DNA of 64,000 nt, from NCBI RefSeq assembly GCF_014164585.1, contig NZ_JACJFM010000008.1:62001-126000 (forward strand). The letters run 5' to 3'. Shown here piece after piece: positions 57,489-64,000 of this stretch. This stretch comes from Oceanospirillum sediminis (lineage in GTDB: Bacteria; Pseudomonadota; Gammaproteobacteria; Pseudomonadales; Halomonadaceae). Each line of letters begins with the position of its first letter. Positions within the stretch are counted from its first letter, which is position 1. Under the pieces are notes generated by a model. It saw only the letters and a program-made list of their open reading frames with translations. It searched no databases and was not told where the DNA came from. Made by a program: the position numbers and the translations under genes.

Positions 57489-57604
57489 TCACCGGACACC
57501 GCGATAAAACCCTGTCTGTCAGCCTGTACAGTTACTGTAACCGCTGACAGTCACAGACATCGACAGATTGGCCCTAGGGCCTGCAAGAGCGACAGGAGCC
57601 TGAG
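57489..57604 (+). promoter_or_regulatory. Hairpin-rich spacer where hisA is usually found
   Basis: A nested hairpin is formed by CTGTCAGC (57516-57523) and GCTGACAG (57543-57550) with an inner TACAG/CTGTA stem, and a perfect 12-nt palindrome GGCCCTAGGGCC follows at 57570-57581. CAGGAG supplies the ribosome site for hisF. No remains of a hisA reading frame are visible. Confidence 0.5.
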
Positions 57605-58378
57605 ATGGCACTGGCAAAACGAATTATTCCATGTCTGGATGTGGATAAAGGCCGCGTTGTAAAAGGCGTGAACTTTGTTGACATCCGCGATGCCGGTAAC
57701 CCGGTTGAAGTAGCTAAGCGTTACAACGAACAGGGTGCCGATGAGATCACCTTCCTGGACATTACCGCCAGTAATGAAGACCGCGACACCACGGTACATA
57801 TGGTTGAAGAGATTGCCAGTGAGGTATTTATCCCTCTGACAGTCGGTGGCGGTATCCGCAGTTGCGATGATATTCGCCGCATGCTGAATGCGGGCGCTGA
57901 TAAGGTAGGTATTAACACCGCTGCGGTGTTTAACCCTGATTTTGTCCGGGAAGCAGCCGAACGCTTTGGCAGTCAGTGCATTGTTGTCGCCATCGACTGC
58001 AAACGCGTCAGCGCAGAAGGAGAGCCTGGCCGCTGGGAGATATTTACCCACGGAGGCCGTAAGCCAACAGGTATTGATGCCGTTGAATGGGCGGTCAAAA
58101 TGACTGAATACGGTGCCGGTGAAATTCTGCTGACCAGTATGGACCGGGATGGCACTAAAAACGGTTTTGATCTGGAAGTGACCAGTGCTATCAGTAACGC
58201 CACTCCGGTTCCGGTTATTGCATCAGGTGGTGTTGGCAACCTGCAGCACCTGGCCGATGGTGTACTGAAAGGCCATGCTGATGCCGTACTTGCAGCCAGT
58301 ATTTTCCACTTCGGTGAATATACCGTTCCGGAAGCCAAAGCCTATATGGCTGCTCAGGGTATTGAGATGCGCCTGTAA
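57605..58378 (+). CDS. hisF: Imidazole glycerol phosphate synthase, cyclase subunit
   Basis: This encodes 257 residues of a (beta/alpha)8 barrel. The active-site aspartates are in [11 protein letters not shown] (Asp12) and [10 protein letters not shown], with [10 protein letters not shown] and VIASGGVGN as phosphate-binding loops. It forms IGPS with HisH and yields IGP plus AICAR. It ends in a clear terminator. The missing hisA must be elsewhere if the strain makes histidine. Confidence 0.97.
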   Translation: MALAKRIIPCLDVDKGRVVKGVNFVDIRDAGNPVEVAKRYNEQGADEITFLDITASNEDRDTTVHMVEEIASEVFIPLTVGGGIRSCDDIRRMLNAGADKVGINTAAVFNPDFVREAAERFGSQCIVVAIDCKRVSAEGEPGRWEIFTHGGRKPTGIDAVEWAVKMTEYGAGEILLTSMDRDGTKNGFDLEVTSAISNATPVPVIASGGVGNLQHLADGVLKGHADAVLAASIFHFGEYTVPEAKAYMAAQGIEMRL

Positions 58379-58448
58379 CCGGCTTAGTGCTGAATGACAG
58401 AGCTTTTAAGACTCTGACAGAGGCTTACAAAGTAAATACCTGATGAAT

Positions 58449-58493
58449 AAAAAACCGGATAGTGAGGTCTTATGATCTGTATCCGGTTTTTTT
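58449..58493 (+). terminator. Rho-independent terminator of the his cluster
   Basis: AAAAAACCGGATA (58449-58461) pairs with TATCCGGTTTTTT (58480-58492) around an 18-base loop, ending in seven T. It closes the hisB-H-F unit. Confidence 0.88.
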
Positions 58494-58653
58494 ATGGTTA
58501 GCTTCTGTCACTATCAATGCCTGGGCCTGCTCAGGCAGATCAACCCGCTTGTTATCAGAAGCACTGTTATGAGTCACTCTGTTGTGGATACTCTGTCAAT
58601 ACCACTGCAGATGGACACCCACTGACCATCATGATCCGATCAGAGATCCTGTT

Positions 58654-61482
58654 ATGCTGAAAACGCTGAAGTTGTTTTTTCTGTTAGTCTTTCTGCCTTT
58701 TGTATTACTGGCAGTGATCTGGTTCAGCCGTTCACTCTGGTTGCTGCCTGCAATCAATCAGGCTTTTGAGGGACAACCGATACAGATCAGTCAGCTGGAT
58801 ATTTACTCTCCTCTGCAGCTATCCAGCGCCGAACTTGACCTGAAACACCTGGGCACACTGCAGCTGAAAAACCTGATTTACCATCCAGACAGAGACCAGA
58901 TTACAGTTCATCAGCTGCAGTTTCAGCCCGTATTACAGAGCCCGGACAATACCAAATCGTCTCCGACCACACTGACTGAACTGCTACAAACTCTGCCCGA
59001 GTACCCGGCACTGGTGTACCAGCAGCTTGAAAATCTGCGTCTGCAAACCGGACTGACCCATTTCCGTGTCAGAGATATTCAGCTGGATCTGCCGGTAGCA
59101 GAGAACCTGGCTGTCGATAGCCCTGTCAGCGCCCGGTTATCCACAGAGCTGATTTATCAACAGGGGCAATGGATCTTTAAACTGATCAGTGAACAACCAC
59201 TGATCTCTGAGCTGCAACTGATTTTATCCGATAGCACCCTTGTTACCCTGGAACTCCCTCTGGAGAGTAATCGCCAGCAGCTACAGCAATGGCTATCCCC
59301 CCTGATTGCCGAATCAGACAGCACGGATCATTCTGCCGATTCAAACTCTGGCACCATAGCAGAGACAACACAGGAACGTTTAACCCAGGATCAGCTGGCA
59401 CAGCTGTTTCAGCCCGCTTACTGGCAGGATAAAACCATCAGCCTGCAGGCCAGGCTCGGCCAGACTCAGTTGAACGGCCAGTTCAACGCTTATCTGCCAG
59501 ATTCACCCATGCAGACCGCTCACTGCCGCTTACGCCTGCAAAACAGAACGCAGCTTGATTTTCAGCTTGACCTGAGCAGCGCGATTGTTGAACTCCTGCC
59601 ACGGGCTCTGCCTGAACTGAGCTATCAGGGAGCTTGCCTGAATCAGCTTGCTGGATTAGCACCGACGACAATGCCTCTGGAGCCATCCGGGCAGACGCCA
59701 TACCAGTTTGAACTCACCCCAGGACAAGGAAAACTACAACCAGAAAGCGGGCGCTGGACAGCAGATCTGGTACAGAAAACCCTGACCGGAGACAGCCTGC
59801 AGCTGCACAGTGAATATCAACGCCAGGAAAGTATAGAAGGCGGCAGTGGAGCCATTCAGTTACAACCCGTCTCCCTGGATATTCAGGCCAGCCAGCTCAA
59901 TCTGGCTCTGTTATCGGATCCTCAGCCATCTTCCAGTACGGATAACCAGATCACCACCGAACCAGCCTCTCACTGGCAATTCAGTAGCAATCTCAATCTG
60001 GCTCTGACCAGTCAGGCCAGGTTAAATACTGCCAGTCAGGATCGCTGGCTGTTAGATCAGACAACAGAGCCACCTCATCCTGATCAGATCAATGCAGACG
60101 CAGCCACAGGCTCAGTACCTTCTCAGCCAAGGGCTCAATCACTGGCTCAGCAACTGAGTCAATGGTTGTTACCGGGTCAGCAGATTCCGATTCAGCTGAC
60201 CGGTGGCGGCCAGTTAAAGCTGAACAACTCACAAAACCAGTTGAGTTATAAAAGCGACAGCACGCCTTTTGTGCTGGATATCGGCAAGACCGGATTAAAC
60301 CATCAGATGCAGTTGTACTCCGGTCGTTTAACAGTAACACCTGACATCCGCTGGCAGTGGAATACTCAAACCGGCACACTGAACCTGCCCTCGGAATTGC
60401 GCATGAAGCTGGCACACCCACAGCTTGTCGGTATTCAGGATATTCAGTTACAGAACAATATGGCTCTGACAATCTCACATGCCGGACAGTTCAGCTGGAA
60501 GCTACAGGGTAATGGAGACAGTGCCCCTATGGCCATTGAGTATCAACTGACAGGCAGTCAGAATCAGCCTCCTTCCGGCCAGATAAAAAGTGCCCGTAGC
60601 CTGCTGCTGGGGGATCTTGCCCGAAGTATCAACTTACCGGAAGAACTGACACTGGATACCGGTGAGTTGGAATGGCAGGCCGATATTCAATCCCCGGAAG
60701 CCATATCTGCACAGATCAGTATTCGGGAAATGAGTGGACAATATCAGGGCTATCAGATCAATAAACTCAGCACCGAATTGCCTCTGATCCTGAAAGAGCA
60801 GCGTATTCATTTACAACCCACGCAACTTACCGCTGAGCGCGCGTTTACCGGTGTCGAATTAACCTCACTCACAACCGGACTGACAGGATATTACACCTTA
60901 ACGCCCGGAACAGAAGCAGAGCAAAAGCCTTTCCGGATCACACTGACAGACGGACAGGCTGAAGCCTTTGATGGTTCATTAAGCTTTGATCAGCTGAGTT
61001 ACCCTTTTACCCCTCGTCCGGTACAGATTCAGCTCAGAGAAATAAATATCCAGAAACTGATTAACCTGGCAGAAAGCCAGCAGATCAGTGTGACAGGCCA
61101 GTTATCCGGAGACCTGCCCGTAAGACTCTATGATGATGGCACAGAGATTCAACAAGGGCAGATTTATACCACAGGAACAGGTGAGCTGATCCTGCAACGT
61201 AACCCGGCATGGCAGTCGATGCTGGAACAGAATCAGACACTGGGAGCCAGTCTGCGCCACCTGAATCACCTGCATTACGATAGCCTGAGTGGCCTGATAG
61301 ACATGAATAAAACCGGTAATCTGCTGATGCAGATTAAAGTCTCTGGCGAAAACCGGGCTGAACGACAGCCGGTTCGACTTAATTTTAATGTGGAACAGAA
61401 TATCCTTACGTTACTCAAAGCATTAAGATTAAGCGAACAGATCAGCCAAACGCTGGATAAAACCGTACAAAGGAAATACTGA
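58654..61482 (+). CDS. ydbH: YdbH-family AsmA-like periplasm-spanning protein
   Basis: This encodes 942 residues from the ATG at 58654; an earlier in-frame ATG at 58582 lies in non-conserved sequence. One N-terminal TM (LKLFFLLVFLPFVLLAVIWF) is followed by a long beta-rich Gln/Leu-rich region. In the last third the block INIQKLINLAESQQISVTGQLSGDLPVR and a TGNLLMQIKVSG segment fit YdbH. E. coli YdbH, with YnbE, spans the periplasm and moves phospholipids to the outer membrane. The ynbE and ydbL homologues follow at once, which supports the call. Confidence 0.88.
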   Translation: MLKTLKLFFLLVFLPFVLLAVIWFSRSLWLLPAINQAFEGQPIQISQLDIYSPLQLSSAELDLKHLGTLQLKNLIYHPDRDQITVHQLQFQPVLQSPDNTKSSPTTLTELLQTLPEYPALVYQQLENLRLQTGLTHFRVRDIQLDLPVAENLAVDSPVSARLSTELIYQQGQWIFKLISEQPLISELQLILSDSTLVTLELPLESNRQQLQQWLSPLIAESDSTDHSADSNSGTIAETTQERLTQDQLAQLFQPAYWQDKTISLQARLGQTQLNGQFNAYLPDSPMQTAHCRLRLQNRTQLDFQLDLSSAIVELLPRALPELSYQGACLNQLAGLAPTTMPLEPSGQTPYQFELTPGQGKLQPESGRWTADLVQKTLTGDSLQLHSEYQRQESIEGGSGAIQLQPVSLDIQASQLNLALLSDPQPSSSTDNQITTEPASHWQFSSNLNLALTSQARLNTASQDRWLLDQTTEPPHPDQINADAATGSVPSQPRAQSLAQQLSQWLLPGQQIPIQLTGGGQLKLNNSQNQLSYKSDSTPFVLDIGKTGLNHQMQLYSGRLTVTPDIRWQWNTQTGTLNLPSELRMKLAHPQLVGIQDIQLQNNMALTISHAGQFSWKLQGNGDSAPMAIEYQLTGSQNQPPSGQIKSARSLLLGDLARSINLPEELTLDTGELEWQADIQSPEAISAQISIREMSGQYQGYQINKLSTELPLILKEQRIHLQPTQLTAERAFTGVELTSLTTGLTGYYTLTPGTEAEQKPFRITLTDGQAEAFDGSLSFDQLSYPFTPRPVQIQLREINIQKLINLAESQQISVTGQLSGDLPVRLYDDGTEIQQGQIYTTGTGELILQRNPAWQSMLEQNQTLGASLRHLNHLHYDSLSGLIDMNKTGNLLMQIKVSGENRAERQPVRLNFNVEQNILTLLKALRLSEQISQTLDKTVQRKY

Positions 61483-61483
61483 T

Positions 61484-61666
61484 ATGGTACGACTGCTCAT
61501 CCCATTGCTGGCACTGGGCTGGCTCACCGCCTGCACACCCAAAATTGAAGTGGCAGCAAAAGAGCCCATCACCATCAATCTGAACGTCAAAATTGACCAT
61601 GAGATCCGCGTGAAAGTGGATAAACAACTGGATGACCTGTTCAGCGAGAACAGTGACCTGTTTTAA
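61484..61666 (+). CDS. ynbE: YnbE-like small lipoprotein
   Basis: This encodes 60 residues with a lipoprotein signal LLIPLLALGWLTAC (lipobox LTAC, Cys17). The rest, PKIEVAAKEPITINLNVKI and KVDKQLDDLF, is the YnbE signature. YnbE pairs with YdbH at the outer membrane and may cap its end as a stacked beta extension. It begins 1 nt after the ydbH stop and is followed by ydbL. Confidence 0.93.
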   Translation: MVRLLIPLLALGWLTACTPKIEVAAKEPITINLNVKIDHEIRVKVDKQLDDLFSENSDLF

Positions 61667-61677
61667 GGAGTCTGATT

Positions 61678-62004
61678 ATGAAATTAGTTAAACAATTTGC
61701 CAGTATCCTGCTGATCTCTCTGGCTATGATGCAGGCTGTTATGGCAGACGAACTGGATCAGGCAAAAAACAATGGCTGGGTCGGTGAACGTTACACGGGC
61801 TATCTGGGTATCATCAGTCAGGCCCAGAAAGTTAAACCTATGGTTGATAGCGTCAATGCTCAGCGCAAAGCTCATTATAAGAAACTGGCGATAGACAACG
61901 GCATTCCTTTACAGGAAGTGGAAAAGCTGGCCGGTAAAAAAGTGATTAACAAAACCCGATCAGGACACTTTATCGATCTGGGCAATGGCTGGGTTAAAAA
62001 GTAA
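61678..62004 (+). CDS. ydbL: YdbL family (DUF1318) periplasmic protein
   Basis: This encodes 108 residues with a signal peptide (QFASILLISLAMMQAVMA). The mature part GWVGERYTGYLGIISQ, LVDSVNAQRKAHYKKLA and VEKLAGKKVINKT is the DUF1318/YdbL pattern. In E. coli YdbL controls YdbH-YnbE function. It closes the operon, and a terminator follows. Confidence 0.93.
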   Translation: MKLVKQFASILLISLAMMQAVMADELDQAKNNGWVGERYTGYLGIISQAQKVKPMVDSVNAQRKAHYKKLAIDNGIPLQEVEKLAGKKVINKTRSGHFIDLGNGWVKK

Positions 62005-62013
62005 AGTATATTC

Positions 62014-62045
62014 TGGCCTGTGGCTGACAAAGCACAGGCCATTTT
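62014..62045 (+). terminator. Rho-independent terminator of ydbH-ynbE-ydbL
   Basis: TGGCCTGTG (62014-62022) pairs with CACAGGCCA (62033-62041) around a 10-base loop and is followed by TTTT. Confidence 0.75.
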
Positions 62046-62148
62046 GACAGGTTTAGTTCGGATAGTATTACCCATACATTCCTTGAAAGGAAACGGGATC
62101 AAAGCTTTTGCACTGATCCCGGAGAAGTGTTTTCACCAGTAATGAGAT

Positions 62149-63012
62149 TTACACCCTGGTTTGTTCCAATGCACTCAGCCCCAGGGCCTGCATCAATTGA
62201 GATTGAATCGGAGCTATGTGGTTATTGGCTACATCTGCACCAAAGCTGTTACCCACAACAACTCTCTTATCCCTTTTCCCTCTGGGCTGCTTAATCAGTG
62301 CAAAGATGCTGTTAGCAACATCAACAGGTTGCGGCGCATTCTTACCCTGGAACATAGAGGCAATGGTTGAGCTAATTGCAGCAGGTAGCTCGGCAACGTC
62401 ACCGTAAGTATTTACCCGCTCTGGCTGCTTAGGGGCAATTGCGCTGGTGTACATATTAGTTGGATAGGCACCAGGTTGAACCAGGACAACATCAATTCCC
62501 AGCTGAGACAACTCATATGAGAAGCTATCTGTCATGGCTTCAACAGCATATTTGCTCGCACCATAAAGCCCAAAGAACGGGAGCGTCACCCTCCCCAGTA
62601 TCGAACCGATATTAATAATCAGGCCTTCATGACATTCACGCATTGAAGGCAGAACCGCCTGAGTTACCCGAAATATGCCCAGAACATTCACATCAAACAT
62701 CGCCTGTATCTGGTCAGCGCCAAAACTTTCAGAAATCCCTGAGGCAGCAATTCCTGCGTTATTAACCAGAACGTCTATTTTGTCTTCATTTTGCAGTATA
62801 GTATCAACGGCTGTCTGTACTGATTTGTCATCTGTCACATCAAGCTCATGTACTTTGGCACCGGCCTCAGACAACTCTTTAGCCACTGAGGCGTTTTTTC
62901 CATTAATATCCCGCATCGTTGCATAAACAGTGTACTGTTCAGATAGCAATTTCAGTGCGGTTAAACGACCGAATCCACTTGAAGCACCAGTAATCAGTAT
63001 GACCTTCGACAT
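62149..63012 (-). CDS. Short-chain dehydrogenase/reductase
   Basis: This encodes 287 residues from the ATG at 63012 with GAGGAAA upstream; the longer frame to 63198 overlaps the divergent LysR gene and is unlikely. It is a classical SDR: cofactor motif ITGASSGFG at 7-15, LVNNAGIAASG near 82-92, active-site Ser near GSILGRV and Tyr/Lys in YGASKYAVEA. An NAD(P)H-dependent oxidoreductase for an unknown carbonyl or alcohol. It is divergent from the LysR regulator 120 nt away, which probably controls it. Confidence 0.92.
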   Translation of the reverse strand: MSKVILITGASSGFGRLTALKLLSEQYTVYATMRDINGKNASVAKELSEAGAKVHELDVTDDKSVQTAVDTILQNEDKIDVLVNNAGIAASGISESFGADQIQAMFDVNVLGIFRVTQAVLPSMRECHEGLIINIGSILGRVTLPFFGLYGASKYAVEAMTDSFSYELSQLGIDVVLVQPGAYPTNMYTSAIAPKQPERVNTYGDVAELPAAISSTIASMFQGKNAPQPVDVANSIFALIKQPRGKRDKRVVVGNSFGADVANNHIAPIQSQLMQALGLSALEQTRV

Positions 63013-63132
63013 AATATTTCCTCTTCCAGAGTAAGTAACAGGTATTTGAATAACTGTGGAAGTAGTATTTCTTTTTCTTAAATCGCAAAAAACAGTAAAT
63101 TGAACACAGGACTTGTGCTTAAATTTCACAAA
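63013..63132. promoter_or_regulatory. Divergent SDR/LysR promoter region
   Basis: These 120 bases between two divergent genes should carry both promoters and the LysR-type operator. AT-rich parts are present at 63050-63095, but I could not confirm a T-N11-A site as the operator with certainty. Confidence 0.45.
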
Positions 63133-64000
63133 TGAAGATTGGAACTCCTCTGGAAGTATTCGTAAAAGTTGTTGAGCTGGGCAGTTTCTCTGAAGCATCC
63201 CGGTATTTTGACGTCACCCCATCAGCCATATCCCGACAGATATCACAAATTGAAGATGAACTTGGCGCTCGGCTATTTTACCGAACCACGCGCAAGCAAA
63301 GCCTGACAGAATCCGGAGAGATTTATCATAGCTATGCGTTACGCATTAATGCTGAGATGAGTGCAGCAAAGTTAGCAGTGAGCCAGCTTACCGAACGTCC
63401 GAGAGGTATTCTGCATGTCACCGCAGAAAAAGACTTTGCAGAAACCTTCATCCTGCCGTTATTGCCAGAATTTTTCTCCTGCTTTCCAGAAGTAGATTTA
63501 CAACTGTCACTGGATACCAGACTGGTCGATCTTGTAGAGGACGCGATTGATATAGCGATTCGTGTCGGCCATTTGAACGATTCCAGTCTGGTGGCAAGAA
63601 AACTGATGAGCAGTCCATCGGTAGTCTGTGCTAGCCCTGCTTATTTTAAAAAACAGGGACAGCCTGCTGATATTCAGGCTCTGGGCCAGCACAACTGCCT
63701 GTCATTTCGTACAACTGCCAGTCAGTTATTATGGCGATTAGGTCAGCATAGCCAGTTTGAAGAGGTCCGGGTTAACGGTAATTTCAGAGCCAATAGCTTA
63801 TCAATTCTGAGAGATGCTGCGGTTATGGGATTAGGCGTTATCTATATACCTCAGTGGTTTGTGCAGAAGGAGATCAATGAAGGCCTGTTGCAGGTACTGA
63901 ACTTTGAATCACAGGAGACCCCTGTCTATGCTGTGTTTGCCAATAATCGGCAACTTGCTCCCAAAGTAAGAGTATTTATCGATTTTCTGGCAGAGCACCT
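63133..64000 (+). CDS. LysR-type transcriptional regulator (partial, cut by right edge)
   Basis: From the ATG at 63133 the frame is open to the edge (289 codons, most of a ~300-residue protein). The N-terminus FVKVVELGSFSEASRYFDVTPSAISRQISQIEDELGARLFYRTTRKQSLTESG is the winged helix-turn-helix (residues ~9-60). The effector domain has PRGILHVTAEKDFAETFILPLLPEF and VDLVEDAIDIAIRVGHL, as in members controlling nearby SDRs. It is divergent from the SDR gene and probably regulates it. Confidence 0.95.

Overview
The window looks like a chromosomal segment of a motile marine gammaproteobacterium, probably Oceanospirillales-like. The evidence is the gene order ribA / dxs-ispA-xseB / pomA-pomB, a PomAB-type (sodium-driven) flagellar stator, a mutY-yggX pair, a hisBHF cluster and a ydbH-ynbE-ydbL trio. 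The genus cannot be fixed from the sequence alone. The left ~11.5 kb is accessory (type VI secretion). Most of the rest is ordinary chromosome, with a surface-sugar/transport section at 17-26 kb and a signalling island at 30-34 kb.

Layout. 1-6.9 kb: minus-strand T6SS core operon tssA-hcp-tssB-tssC-tssC2-tssE-tssF, running off the left edge. 7.3-11.5 kb: a PI-PLC-X-like phosphodiesterase on the plus strand facing a vgrG-(DUF6931-like)-PAAR operon; together they look like a spike and cargo module. 11.8-15.9 kb: an unusual operon, each junction overlapping by 1 nt, of a two-TM sensor-like protein, an MFS carrier fused to an N-terminal periplasmic sensor plus HAMP-like region, and a TrpX-type substrate-binding protein. 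15.9-21 kb: isochorismatase-fold hydrolase, Tim44-like protein, a divergent GT9 heptosyltransferase, YitT and TauE/SafE membrane proteins. 21.2-25.8 kb: a gtrA / GT-C-like / gtrB cassette with a second GT-C-like protein divergent from it. 26.1-30.2 kb: RND efflux adaptor and pump.

30.4-33.8 kb: CheY-like / CheC-like / PAS-GGDEF operon converging on a kinase and single-domain receiver pair. 34-46.8 kb: housekeeping genes (trpS, purT, gamma-carbonic anhydrase, two Nudix hydrolases, hemE, ribA, dxs, ispA, xseB) with small conserved proteins and one decayed ORF. 47.1-50.5 kb: pomAB and a REC-REC-kinase protein whose first receiver lacks the phospho-acceptor. 50.7-51.1 kb: four tRNAs (Phe, Gln, Thr, Thr). 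51.1-58.4 kb: yggX, mutY, asmA, panM-like, hisB, hisH, hisF (hisA is absent between hisH and hisF). 58.6-62.0 kb: ydbH-ynbE-ydbL. 62.1-64 kb: SDR oxidoreductase and a divergent LysR regulator cut by the right edge.

The best candidates for something undescribed are the sensor/MFS/binding-protein operon (11.8-15.9 kb), the PI-PLC-like protein inside the T6SS locus, and the CheY-CheC-GGDEF plus kinase/receiver island. All functional statements rest on motifs and remembered family knowledge; no database search was run.
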